Part shown: piece by piece, positions 18,780 to 27,898 of the stretch | Position numbering within the stretch: position 1 is the first letter of the stretch | Layout: every line of letters starts with the position of its first letter | Source: Candidatus Enterococcus wittei | Lineage (GTDB): Bacteria; Bacillota; Bacilli; Lactobacillales; Enterococcaceae | Assembly: GCF_002140175.1 (NCBI RefSeq) | Contig: NZ_NGMO01000004.1 | Location: forward strand, 74,018 to 138,017 | Direction: 5' to 3' | DNA: 64,000 nucleotides | Notes under the pieces: generated by a model | Database searches by the model: none | What the model saw: only the letters and a program-made list of their open reading frames with translations | Told to the model about the DNA's origin: nothing | Position numbers and translations under genes: made by a program

Positions 18780-19931
18780 ATGAAAAGAAGAAAACACAAA
18801 AAACATGTTCTTACTAGCTTGTCATCTATTCAGAAAGTATTTCTCATGGTTTTACTAATCGTAAGTCTACTATCAAGTTGGTACATTTATGAATCAAAAA
18901 CAAAAGTCGCAGCTAGTCTCCCTAAGGTAGAGAGCACGGTTGATTTAACCTCAGAGGAGCAACAACTTGTTACAAAAATCGATCAGTTATTGCAAAAAAA
19001 TGATTATATTGGCTCCATCTATATCCGTAGGAACCATCGAGTCATTCTAGAAAAAGGATACGGCTATGCAAACAAAAATACACAACAACCTAATGGTCCT
19101 TCTTTGTACTATCAAATTGGCTCTATCCAAAAGGCAATGACTGCCCTCCTTATTTTAAAATTAATTGAAGTAAAAAAAATATCTTTGGATACCAAGTTAT
19201 CCATATTTTATCCGCAAATACCAAATAGTGATAATATCACGATCCAAGACTTGATCTACATGCGTTCTGGACTTCGACGAACTGCCTCACCAACAGTCCC
19301 AATGACCGATGAAGAAGTGGTCCAATTTTCAATCGATCACCTTGAATCTACAAATAATCAAAGTTATCGCTATGAGCCACTTAATTTCACATTATTAACT
19401 GGTATCTTGATAAAGTTGACTCATCAACCTTATGAAAAATTACTCAATGATATGCTGATCACTCCTCTTCAACTAAAACATACCGCCTTTTACGAGTCTG
19501 CGAAAAAAACTTCTGAACATGCGGTATCCTATCAGATGACTGCTGATAATGATTATCACCAAGCACTGAATGAATCGGAAACAGATATCCGTAATGAATT
19601 GGGTACTGGAAATATCAGTATGTCCGTCTATGATTTAGCCGCTTTCTTTACAAAGGTCTTAAGCGGAGACTTAGTTTCTAGAAATCTCTTATTTACGATA
19701 TGGAAAAATAATCCTGTGGGGAGGCCTTACAGTGGCGGAGTGTATAGTGGAAGTGATTGTATCTTTGCACAAGGGAACATCAATCGGTTTCATGCAGTAG
19801 TAGCGATGAAAAAAGATACTTCAGATGCTATTGTTATGGAAAGCAATATCCAAGCTGATAAAAAAATTAAGTTACCTGCAACAGATTTAAGAGACCAAAT
19901 CTATGAATTGATGGAAGAGGGAAAAAAATAA
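18780..19931 (+). CDS. Serine hydrolase of the class C beta-lactamase/PBP fold, membrane-anchored
   Basis: The 383-residue protein has a basic N-terminus, a single membrane helix (about 19-36) and an extracellular beta-lactamase-fold domain. The nucleophile motif SxxK is intact as Ser115-Ile-Gln-Lys118. The second motif, usually YxN, is aligned with YEP at 198-200 (in YRYEPLNFTLL, matching the common YSNxNYxLL), so the Asn is Pro. The third motif near GGVYSG is also not canonical. The family includes esterases, peptidases and D-Ala-modifying enzymes; activity here is uncertain. The gene stands alone, divergent from mltG, and ends about 100 bases before the insertion elements. Confidence 0.8.
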   Translation: MKRRKHKKHVLTSLSSIQKVFLMVLLIVSLLSSWYIYESKTKVAASLPKVESTVDLTSEEQQLVTKIDQLLQKNDYIGSIYIRRNHRVILEKGYGYANKNTQQPNGPSLYYQIGSIQKAMTALLILKLIEVKKISLDTKLSIFYPQIPNSDNITIQDLIYMRSGLRRTASPTVPMTDEEVVQFSIDHLESTNNQSYRYEPLNFTLLTGILIKLTHQPYEKLLNDMLITPLQLKHTAFYESAKKTSEHAVSYQMTADNDYHQALNESETDIRNELGTGNISMSVYDLAAFFTKVLSGDLVSRNLLFTIWKNNPVGRPYSGGVYSGSDCIFAQGNINRFHAVVAMKKDTSDAIVMESNIQADKKIKLPATDLRDQIYELMEEGKK

Positions 19932-20170
19932 AGCATTATTGATTCCGTTCCTTAAGATAATAAGTTTAATATTTCAATAACATCAGAAATATTAGAATTA
20001 AGTTTCTTTTAAAAGACAAATAAAGATTGGTTCTATAATATCTAGTGTTGGTGGAAAACAATTTTGTTTTCTACTAACACTATTTTTTTGTAAAAAAAGA
20101 TAGAAAAAGAGATATCCAAATTGATAGAATTAAGTCGACTAAACCAAACTCATCAAGAAAGGATATCTCC

Positions 20171-21481
20171 ATGGACTATCATACTAGAAAATTACTCGGT
20201 TTAACAGATGAAAATATCATTTTCCCTACAAATTGGCTTTCTGAAAAGAAAGAAGGAGGCATTACCTCCTACGTGATTCATGGACGCTTAGATTATACTC
20301 CCACTTGTTGTACAAAATGTGGGATTAAAAACGAAGGACAAGTGATTAAATATGGGACCCACCAAACCACCATTCAATTACTACCGATCCATTCACGTAA
20401 AACAATCTTAAAACTTAAAAAAACTCGATTCCTATGTAAAGAGTGTGGCGCAACTTTCTCGGCTGAAACTTCTTTAGTCGATAGAAATTGTTCGATTTCT
20501 GTCGACTTGAAACGAAAAATCATGGCAGAATTAGCGACCAACTCCAGTAGAAAAGACATTGCCTTTCGTTATTTCGTATCGGATGTCACGATTTTACGAA
20601 TCATGAAAGCGGCTGTGAAGAACATTAAAGTACGTTTGGACTACTTGCCCTCCGTTCTTTGCTTTGATGAATTTAAAGCAATGAAATCCTGTGTGGGTAA
20701 AATGAGTTTTATTTTCATGGATGGTCAAACGAATCAAATTCTTGGTCTTCTTGAAAGTCGTAAACTAGCTTATTTACGTACCTATTTCTCTCGCTATACC
20801 CGTCAAGCTAGAGAGAATGTCCAATATATCGTCATGGATATGAACGCTCCTTATTTTGAATTAGCAAAAAGTATTTTTCCCCATGCACAAATTGTCACGG
20901 ATCGTTTTCATATTATCCAACATATTCACCGGGCGTTGAACCATTTACGGATTCAAATCATGAACACTTATCGTAAGAACGATCGTCTGAAGTATAAACG
21001 ATTCAAACGTTACTGGAAGTTATTCCTAAAGGATTCTTATCTATTAGATAGCTCACGCTATCGCTATGATTATTCCTTTAAGCGTCCGATGACTGAAAAA
21101 GCGATCGTCGATGAATGACTCAGCTATGATTCCACATTGAAGTTGGCTTATGATACTTGTCAACTCCTTCTCTATCACTATAAACAAAAAGAGACGAATG
21201 ACTTTTTCGAAGTGGTGAATACCTTAGATACCCAGCTTCCTGAGTGGTTTCGCAAGAAACTCACTTTCTTCAATAAATACAGAAAAGGAATCAAGAATGC
21301 CTTCCAAACGCCCTATAGTAATGGGGCCTTGGAAGGGACAAACAATAAAATCAAGGTCATCAAACGAGTCGCTTATGGTTACCGTAATTTTCTCCATTTT
21401 CGTGACCGTATTTACTTGATTCAGGGCTTGGTTTTCCAAGATCAATCCAAAACAAAAAGGCTCTATAATTTATGGGACTGA
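20171..21481 (+). pseudogene. ISL3-family transposase, broken by an in-frame TGA and by insertion of another element
   Basis: The first 315 codons (20171-21118) contain the zinc-ribbon start (CCTKCG, CKECG), the helix-turn-helix region and the DDE catalytic core of DDE_Tnp_ISL3 (FDEFKAMK, MDMNAPYF, VTDRFHIIQH). A TGA at 21116-21118 follows VDE. The same frame continues after it with the C-terminal part (YSNGALEGTNNKIKVIKRVAYGYRNF), which carries the conserved Glu. The last six codons and the stop belong to the inner element that begins at 21459. Ribosome binding site AAAGGA precedes ATG 20171. A point mutation explains the stop; the protein should be inactive unless the codon is read through. 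Confidence 0.88.
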
Positions 21482-22973
21482 TGAATCAGAATTGATTCTT
21501 CCGTCCCATTTTCATTTTAGATATTAAAAAACATATCGTTCTCTAGTATGATTAAATCACCACAAAATAAACAACTGAGAGGACGATATGCTCTATGAAT
21601 GATTCTATCAAAAAAATGCTGAGATTAGTAGACAAAAATTTAACCATTACTGAGGTTACTTTCGAGACCCTGCACAAGAAAAAGACCTTAATCGTTGATG
21701 CGGTTCTTTCACCTGCTCCGTGCGCCTGTAAAAATTGTGGCTCTTCCGTGTTAGATGCGAATGGCAAGTCGATCGTTGTTAAAAATGGTAAGAAGAAAAC
21801 GATGGTACGTTTTGACCCATACAATCATATGCCAATGGTCCTACGCTTGAAGAAGCAACGTTATACCTGTAAAAATTGTCGGAGAAACTGGACTGCTCAG
21901 AGTTATTTTGTCCGCCCTAGACATTCGATTGCCAATCATGTCAGATTCAAAATCATTTCTTTTCTAACTGAAAAAGTGTCTTTATCTTTTATTGCAAAAA
22001 TTTGTCAGGTATCTTTAACAACCGTTATTCGTACATTGAAAGAGCTGAAATGCTATCTACCAAAACCTTCCAAAAGCACTTTACCTCGGGTATTGATGGT
22101 CGATGAATTTCGTTCTCATACTTGCAAGGAGGATAAGATGAGCTTTATTTGTGCAGATGGTGAGACAGGCAAACTAATTGAGATTTTACCCACACGCAAA
22201 TTACCTCGTTTAACCAACTATTTTCTAAACTGTACCAATCCCGAAGCGGTCGAATACCTAGTTACAGACATGAATGCCGCCTACTTCCAGCTCACAAAAC
22301 GCGTTCTACCAAATGCAAAACTTGTGATTGACCGTTTTCATATAGTCAAACATATGAATCAGGCATTCAACGACTTTCGTATCCGAGAAATGAAAGAACT
22401 ACGTGAGAGGGGGCAACATAGTGAAGCTGAAAAACTGAAAAGGAACTGGCGCTTTCTGTTAAAAAATCGTGAAAATATTAATCATTATGAATACAAAACT
22501 TGGCGAAGTTTCCGAGCACCTAGATCCCCCCTTCTCACCGAATCCATGATGATTGATCGATTGCTTGCTTTTTCAACACCTCTCAAAGAGACATATACTG
22601 TTTTTCACGAGTTGATGGAAGCTTTTCGTGCCAAAGATCCCAACTTGTTTTTCTCTTTATTAAAAGAACTTCCAGAAACGCTAGACGACAGCTTTCGAAC
22701 GAAGCTTCAAAACCTTCTATCCTATGAAGAAGGGATCACCAATGCGCTGGTTTATCCTTACTCTAATGGAAAAATTGAAGCGAAGAATACCCATATAAAG
22801 ACAATGAAACGAGTATCTTACGGATTTAAATCATTTGAGAACATGAAAATTAGAATCTTTTTGATCAATCAATTAATCAAAGTGAAATAACAAAAAAATC
22901 TGAGAAAGAATGAGGTTCATTCTGACCCAGATTTGATTTTGCACAACTCATCAGTCCTTATTGACAAAGAGCC
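21459..22973 (+). mobile_element. Inner ISL3-family insertion sequence, apparently intact
   Basis: The 1515-bp element has the left end GGCTCTATAATTTATGGGAC and a right end whose complement starts GGCTCTTTGTCAATAAGGAC; both then read TGATGA. It is flanked by ACAAAAA at 21452-21458 and 22974-22980, a perfect 7-bp direct repeat (ISL3 elements usually duplicate 8). Its GGGAC...GTCCC hairpin at about 21474-21508 sits inside the left end and may stop transcription entering from outside. A long hairpin at about 22898-22936 (AAATCTG/CAGATTT) follows the transposase gene. It lies in the outer element's transposase tail. Confidence 0.88.
21595..22890 (+). CDS. ISL3-family transposase (intact)
   Basis: The 431-residue protein has an N-terminal zinc-binding region with CxxCG (CACKNCG) and CKNC pairs, a helix-turn-helix segment (about 118-150) and the DDE_Tnp_ISL3 core with the acidic residues in MVDEFRSH, VTDMNAAYF and the late NGKIEAKNTHIK. 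These catalyse strand cleavage and transfer. Length and motifs are complete. ATG 21595 follows a GAGAGG site. It is clearly related to, but different from, the broken transposase of the outer element, so the two insertions come from separate ISL3 lineages. The element is likely capable of moving. Confidence 0.93.
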   Translation: MNDSIKKMLRLVDKNLTITEVTFETLHKKKTLIVDAVLSPAPCACKNCGSSVLDANGKSIVVKNGKKKTMVRFDPYNHMPMVLRLKKQRYTCKNCRRNWTAQSYFVRPRHSIANHVRFKIISFLTEKVSLSFIAKICQVSLTTVIRTLKELKCYLPKPSKSTLPRVLMVDEFRSHTCKEDKMSFICADGETGKLIEILPTRKLPRLTNYFLNCTNPEAVEYLVTDMNAAYFQLTKRVLPNAKLVIDRFHIVKHMNQAFNDFRIREMKELRERGQHSEAEKLKRNWRFLLKNRENINHYEYKTWRSFRAPRSPLLTESMMIDRLLAFSTPLKETYTVFHELMEAFRAKDPNLFFSLLKELPETLDDSFRTKLQNLLSYEEGITNALVYPYSNGKIEAKNTHIKTMKRVSYGFKSFENMKIRIFLINQLIKVK

Positions 22974-23069
22974 ACAAAAAAGAATCAATCGAAGCGTATT
23001 TCTGCTTCGATTGATTCTCGATGAAATTCTTTCAATTTGAACTCACCAACACTACTTGTCGAAGAGCCT

Positions 23070-23104
23070 AAAGAATCTGATGATCGCCTATCATCAGATT
23101 CTTT
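23070..23104 (-). terminator. Terminator at the end of the polysaccharide region, hit by the outer IS
   Basis: AAAGAATCTGATGA pairs perfectly with TCATCAGATTCTTT over 14 bp with a 7-base loop. The first bases of the left arm are the target duplication of the outer insertion sequence. A second, weaker G/C-rich hairpin lies at about 23106-23137. Confidence 0.85.
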
Positions 23105-23138
23105 ATTTTAAAAAATCGGGGATTCATTCCCTATTTTT

Positions 23139-24086
23139 TTATTTTATTTCTGTTTTTAAGTATTTCTCCATACCTTTTAACACATTGTGCTTCACTTGAT
23201 AGCCGATGGAGTTTATTTTCGAGATATCTGCTAAAGAATCACGGATATCTCCTGCCCGCTCATCCTGATACTCTAACACTAGTTTGACATCAAGGACTTC
23301 ATCTATAGTGTGAATCAATTCTAGTAATGTTGTACTTTTGCCTGTTCCGACATTAAATTGTTGTCCTAATGCTTTTTCTTCCTTTGAGACTAGAATTAAC
23401 GCATCAATAACATCTTCTACATAAACAAAATCTCTTGATTGGCTACCGTCACCAAAAATAGTGAATGAAGTTTCTTGACCTGCAAGCTGCTTTTTATAGC
23501 GATCAACTAAAATAGAGATGACTCCACTATAAGGTGAGGTTGGATTTTGATTTGGTCCGTACACATTGAAGAAACGAACAGCACTTCCTGGAACATCATA
23601 TAAATGACAATAGTCTAGTACATATTGTTCAGCTGCAAATTTATCAATAGCATAAGGCGTTAATGGACGAATCACAGACTCTTCTTTTTTAGGTAAGGTT
23701 GGTTCATCTCCATAGACAGCTGCGGATGAACTAAATACGATACGCTTCAACTGTAGTTGGTACTTGCGAATCATTTCTAAAAGCATCAATACGCTCTCAA
23801 AGTTCACACGATGAGTTTCTATTGGACGAGCTACTGAATCTGCCACACTCGCTACTGCCGCCAAATGAAAGATATAATCAAATTGATGTTCACTCAACAA
23901 TTGTTCCATTCTTTTTTCATCTGTGACGTCTCCTTTTATAAAGACGATATTTTTGGAAAGATCCAGATTTCCTTTATCTCCCATTGACAGATCATCGATC
24001 ACAATGACTTCATTTTCTGTTCCCAAATGGTTTGCTAATGTAGAACCGATAAAGCCGGCACCACCTGTAATTAATATTTTATCCAC
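23139..24086 (-). CDS. NAD-dependent sugar epimerase/dehydratase, GalE-like
   Basis: The extended short-chain dehydrogenase has about 315 residues: glycine motif GGAGFIGS near residue 8, the SSSAAVYG serine segment and the catalytic Tyr-xxx-Lys as YAIDK. It probably interconverts or modifies a nucleotide-linked hexose, with UDP-glucose 4-epimerase and UDP-glucuronate epimerase as near relatives. GGAG lies 8 bases before the GTG at 24086; an in-frame GTG at 24095 would overlap that site. It is the last gene of the decoration block and is separated from the flippase gene by 195 bases, so it may have its own promoter. Confidence 0.85.
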   Translation of the reverse strand: MDKILITGGAGFIGSTLANHLGTENEVIVIDDLSMGDKGNLDLSKNIVFIKGDVTDEKRMEQLLSEHQFDYIFHLAAVASVADSVARPIETHRVNFESVLMLLEMIRKYQLQLKRIVFSSSAAVYGDEPTLPKKEESVIRPLTPYAIDKFAAEQYVLDYCHLYDVPGSAVRFFNVYGPNQNPTSPYSGVISILVDRYKKQLAGQETSFTIFGDGSQSRDFVYVEDVIDALILVSKEEKALGQQFNVGTGKSTTLLELIHTIDEVLDVKLVLEYQDERAGDIRDSLADISKINSIGYQVKHNVLKGMEKYLKTEIK

Positions 24087-24281
24087 AAATTTCACTCCAA
24101 TTATTCATTTCATGAAGATACATAGTTAGTTTAACATGATTATTTGTAGAAGAATATCTTTAGATACTCTTTTCAATTAGTTATATTATGATTCTAGCTG
24201 AAATCATATAGAGGTGGAACATATTATGAGTTAGGAAGTACTATATGTGTCTAACTGTACGTATGAAAAATAAGCCATGTA

Positions 24282-25709
24282 TTAGCGTTCTTTCAATAGT
24301 ACTCTAAATTGTTTAAATCTAGAAATGACATCACGATGTACAAATAATAAATAAATAAGATAAATAAAAGTATATGCTAACATACTTGTGATATTCCCTG
24401 GAAATACAATATTGCTTAGAATAAACATCGCAGTTAAGCATGTTTCAATTAACTGTTTCATTCCTATTTTTATATTCATATCTCTGCATAAGAAGAATTC
24501 TGCTAAATTACAACGTAATGCTAAACTAATCAAAATCAACATGACTGTTAGATCTAGATTTCCTACAATGAAAATAACAAATAAAGAAATAAGCAATGTG
24601 ACAATCAATGTGATTACATTAACTAATAAAATCGTTTTTTCTTTCCGCAAAGTTTTAAGATACGTGTTAATCAATAAAGACATTCTTCCTTCATAAATCA
24701 CAATAGGAAATAAAATCCCCATAAATCTTAAACTTTCAGCATACTCAGGTAACCATAAACTTAAAATAATCTTCGCAGGAATATAAAAAATCAATAAAGC
24801 ATATGTCAGTGGAACAAATAATCCTCTAAGAATCTGGAACAGCTCGGGAAGTTTTTGTCTATTTGTTCTTCTTAACAATGGAAACATAACTATTCCTACA
24901 GCATTTATAAACGTTAGAAACATGTTTGAAAGACTTAAAGTAAACGACAATTTACCAAAAGTTTCAATTGTCCATTTTTGCTGAACAAAAAATCGAATAA
25001 TCCCAATAATTAGCATACTAGCAATATTACTAATCATCAATTTGCTACCAATGTTTATATTATCTATTATTTCTGGTAATAACATCTTTAGTTTAACTAA
25101 TTTTACATTCAACATATCTCGAATAAGAGACATACCCCAGATTGTCACCAATAATTTAGAAAGTATATCTAAGACAATTAGCCATAAGAAGTTTCTACCA
25201 CCAAAAGAAAAGTAGATAGCTATGAATAATACATATAGATAGCGGTCATTTCGAGAAAGTTGAGCATACTCTTTGATACGATTAGTAGATTGAAAAATAT
25301 ACAATACGAAAGTTTTCATAATTGTAATAACTGAAACAACTGCTGTTAAAATCAAGACTAATGATTGAGTCGAATGTGGAAGAAATAACCATGCCCAGAT
25401 TCCTACAAGAATAGATAGGAAGAATTCAAAAATCAAAAGATACCAAAATTGTGATCCTAAATCTTTTTTATTTAATTGATCGTACTCTTCACCACCTATT
25501 TTCAAATAAATCCCATCAATCCATCCAAAATGTAAAAAACCTACATAAGACGCATAAAAAACATAAAGTTGCCAGTAACTATACTCAGTCACTCCTAAAA
25601 GCTTCGGGACAAATAAGTTTAATAATACAGATATACCTAGCGTAGCGAAATTAGCTGCTACTGTATAATATAAATTTTTCATTACAGATTTTGCTTTGTC
25701 ATTCATCAT
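24282..25709 (-). CDS. Wzx-type polysaccharide flippase (MATE/MOP superfamily)
   Basis: The 475-residue integral membrane protein has about 12-14 predicted helices and the start MKNLYYTVAANFATLGISVLLNLFVPKLLGV, typical of oligosaccharide flippases. It should turn undecaprenyl-pyrophosphate-linked repeat units to the outer face. Together with the EpsG-like protein downstream in coordinate order it makes a Wzx/Wzy pathway for the variable polysaccharide, separate from the ABC exporter of the core. Start at ATGATG with GTAGG upstream. Confidence 0.88.
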   Translation of the reverse strand: MMNDKAKSVMKNLYYTVAANFATLGISVLLNLFVPKLLGVTEYSYWQLYVFYASYVGFLHFGWIDGIYLKIGGEEYDQLNKKDLGSQFWYLLIFEFFLSILVGIWAWLFLPHSTQSLVLILTAVVSVITIMKTFVLYIFQSTNRIKEYAQLSRNDRYLYVLFIAIYFSFGGRNFLWLIVLDILSKLLVTIWGMSLIRDMLNVKLVKLKMLLPEIIDNINIGSKLMISNIASMLIIGIIRFFVQQKWTIETFGKLSFTLSLSNMFLTFINAVGIVMFPLLRRTNRQKLPELFQILRGLFVPLTYALLIFYIPAKIILSLWLPEYAESLRFMGILFPIVIYEGRMSLLINTYLKTLRKEKTILLVNVITLIVTLLISLFVIFIVGNLDLTVMLILISLALRCNLAEFFLCRDMNIKIGMKQLIETCLTAMFILSNIVFPGNITSMLAYTFIYLIYLLFVHRDVISRFKQFRVLLKER

Positions 25710-25863
25710 AAATACCTACTTTACCATCCTATATAAGCTTCCTAGATTGTTTTTTATTTTCTAAGAGGCAAAAACATTTACATCATATTCAAGAGATGAA
25801 GTTACTGTTCGATCACTAACTGATTCAATAAGATTACTTTTTTGGTTTATATTAGTATTGATA

Positions 25864-26925
25864 TTAAAATACTGTATTATACGGAATATATGAATTATAT
25901 GCTCCAGAAATAATAAAAATTAATATAAATATCATGAAACTGAATAAGATCATCATGATTATAAACAAATATTTATTCTTAAAAAGTGATTCTAAAAAGA
26001 TAGGGACAATGAAAATTTCTACAGTTGAAAATATCGTACTGATTCTTCCACCAATTGTGGCTAGTGGACCAAAACAAACTAACAAAATAGTGGATAAACA
26101 GTAGACAGACAATAGAAGATTAAAATTTTTATTAAAAATTGAATTTTTACTTTTTACAAAAAGTGTTGCTCCAATTAATATCCCACACTGCATAATGAAT
26201 ACTGGATTGAAAATCCAGTTACCTTGTGCATAATAACCAGATAAGTAACCATAGTAACGATCTGGAATCATAAACTTAAATAAATCGGGGAAAAAGAAGA
26301 TTATTCCCACAAGCGCACTAATTCCTATAAGTAATATTTCTTTTGGAATATTTATCTCCTTAACAATTTTCACAAAGAAGTAAGCTGGAATAATAAATAA
26401 AGCGACCATGTGAAACAGGCTTCCTATTAATGAGAGTAGGATCACATTCTTTAAATTTCTTTTTTTGAATTCAGGTAGAGCCAATAAGAAAATAATTGCT
26501 ACAATTGAAGACCTTATTTGCCCCATATCCCGAACTAAGAAAAATCTAGAATAGTAATACAATAAAGCAATTGATGGAACAGGAAAATAATTATTGAGTG
26601 CATAAGCTAGTAAAAGTAAGCTTATTATAGAAAACAACAATACGAAACTTGAAAAATTCATTCCCAGTTCACGAACAACATAATTAAGAAAAAGATAGCC
26701 AGGCTCAGCATCAATGCTCCCATCAAAAACTTTATTCCAATTTACTAATTGATTAAAAAAATTGTTATAGGAAGAAAAATCATATCCCGTAGAAAATCTG
26801 AAACCTGCTAGACTCATCAGAAATAGTATTCCACTATAAAAAAATATTTTCTTGCGCGTAAAATACTCTAATATGGATAGTAAAGCTAGCAGTGCGAAGG
26901 TTCCTACATAAATGTACAATGCCAT
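25864..26925 (-). CDS. EpsG-family polysaccharide polymerase (Wzy-like)
   Basis: The 353-residue protein has about 9-10 membrane helices and EpsG-family signatures: GFRFSTGYDFSSYNNFF near residues 45-61, EPGYLFLNYVVRELG and YYSRFFLVRDMGQIRSS in the centre. EpsG proteins polymerise repeat units on the outer face. The ribosome binding site AAGGAG overlaps the stop of the preceding gene and is only one base from ATG 26925; the TTG two codons later (26919) has better spacing and may be the true start. The gene is very AT-rich, like the rest of the block. Confidence 0.85.
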   Translation of the reverse strand: MALYIYVGTFALLALLSILEYFTRKKIFFYSGILFLMSLAGFRFSTGYDFSSYNNFFNQLVNWNKVFDGSIDAEPGYLFLNYVVRELGMNFSSFVLLFSIISLLLLAYALNNYFPVPSIALLYYYSRFFLVRDMGQIRSSIVAIIFLLALPEFKKRNLKNVILLSLIGSLFHMVALFIIPAYFFVKIVKEINIPKEILLIGISALVGIIFFFPDLFKFMIPDRYYGYLSGYYAQGNWIFNPVFIMQCGILIGATLFVKSKNSIFNKNFNLLLSVYCLSTILLVCFGPLATIGGRISTIFSTVEIFIVPIFLESLFKNKYLFIIMMILFSFMIFILIFIISGAYNSYIPYNTVF

Positions 26926-26930
26926 TCTCC

Positions 26931-27881
26931 TTATATATAGATTGTCTTAATACTGTTTGTTAAAGCTTTCGCAATTTCTACTTGTTCTTTATACCATTTT
27001 TTTGTCGTATTTTTCTTAAAGCAAACAATTAGAATTTCTTCTGGTTCAAATGATACAGGTTCCACAATATTTTCTAAACTTGAGTAAACTTTCGTTTTTT
27101 CACTGATAATAAGATTTTCTTTTTCTATTATATTTTCATTTTCTAGGACTAAAAATTTATTTTGTGATGTACCGTTTAGTAACGCATTTATAATGCTTTG
27201 TTTTTCTTGTTTAGAAGATAGATCCAATGACTCGATATCAATTGCTTGAACATCATTACCTAAAGTGAATTTTTGAGTAATCACCTTAGTTTTATACTCT
27301 TTCCAGCTTACTATTAATGTTCCTAATCCAACAGTGATTACGATGACTACTAAAACCAATAAAATGATTTTTTTAGTGCTCACCCCTTCTGTGATTTGAA
27401 GCGTAGATGCTCGATTATTTTCTATTTCTTTGTTGATATAGTAAAATGTTTTATTCTTAAAAAATGGAAGCTCGCCATTATTCATTTCTTGCTGTAACAA
27501 TTCTGAAATCTGCTTTTGTTTCTGTTCAGGTACTTCTTCTACAAATTGGACATCTATTGTATTTTGAATATCGTTATACGTCACATTTAGTTTCTCTAAA
27601 ACATCATCTGAAAATTGCCCATTTTCTTGTAAACTAGTTAAAAACACTTGTTTTACCGCTCCAGAAGCTGTCATTATATTTCCTTGGCTATTCTCCAAAA
27701 TAAACGAAAATAGCGGCTCATTTGTTTGATTATTCGTTTCAAGTTTATTTTGAGAACGGGATGAATAAAAAAATAACCCGCCTATCAATACCACACTTAA
27801 TACAAATGAAAGTATATAAATTTTTATATGATCTTTAAAAAAAGAATATATATCTTTTGGTGAGAGACTATTGTTAGTCAT
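26931..27881 (-). CDS. Wzz/CpsC-like chain-length protein with a possible degenerate kinase-like tail
   Basis: The 316-residue protein has a cytoplasmic start (SPKDIYSFFKDHIK), a first helix (about 17-36), an extracytoplasmic segment of about 130 residues, a second helix (about 172-193) and a C-terminal cytoplasmic domain of about 120 residues. This is the layout of polysaccharide co-polymerases. The C-terminal domain ends EEILIVCFKKNTTKKWYKEQ, resembling the last part of CpsD/BY-kinase domains, but no Walker A, Walker B or tyrosine cluster is present. It may be a CpsC-CpsD fusion that has lost catalysis. It would control chain length with the adjacent EpsG-type polymerase. Assignment is from layout, not motif. 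Confidence 0.6.
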   Translation of the reverse strand: MTNNSLSPKDIYSFFKDHIKIYILSFVLSVVLIGGLFFYSSRSQNKLETNNQTNEPLFSFILENSQGNIMTASGAVKQVFLTSLQENGQFSDDVLEKLNVTYNDIQNTIDVQFVEEVPEQKQKQISELLQQEMNNGELPFFKNKTFYYINKEIENNRASTLQITEGVSTKKIILLVLVVIVITVGLGTLIVSWKEYKTKVITQKFTLGNDVQAIDIESLDLSSKQEKQSIINALLNGTSQNKFLVLENENIIEKENLIISEKTKVYSSLENIVEPVSFEPEEILIVCFKKNTTKKWYKEQVEIAKALTNSIKTIYI

Positions 27882-27898
27882 TTATCTTCCTCCAATGA

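Larger units (their letters stand above)
20029..23068 (+). mobile_element. Outer ISL3-family insertion sequence, interrupted by a second ISL3 element
   Basis: The ends are inverted repeats: GGTTCT at 20029 with AGTGTTGGTG at 20044-20053, and on the right CACCAACACT at 23044 with the closing AGAGCC at 23063-23068. Flanks are TAAAGATT (20021-20028) and TAAAGAAT (23069-23076), an 8-bp target duplication with one mismatch, as expected for ISL3. Without the inner element and its duplication the element would be 1518 bp, a normal size. Near the right end is a 14-bp perfect hairpin (GAATCAATCGAAGC with its complement), probably the element's own terminator. The transposase gene carries an internal stop codon. 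Confidence 0.85.

Noticed and set aside
18605-18799. Minus-strand frame of 64 codons between mltG and the serine hydrolase gene
   Set aside because: Covers the divergent promoter region and the start of the hydrolase gene, with no ribosome binding site and no family resemblance.
20029-23068. Composite transposon
   Set aside because: The two ISL3 elements are nested, of different lineages and carry no cargo between them.
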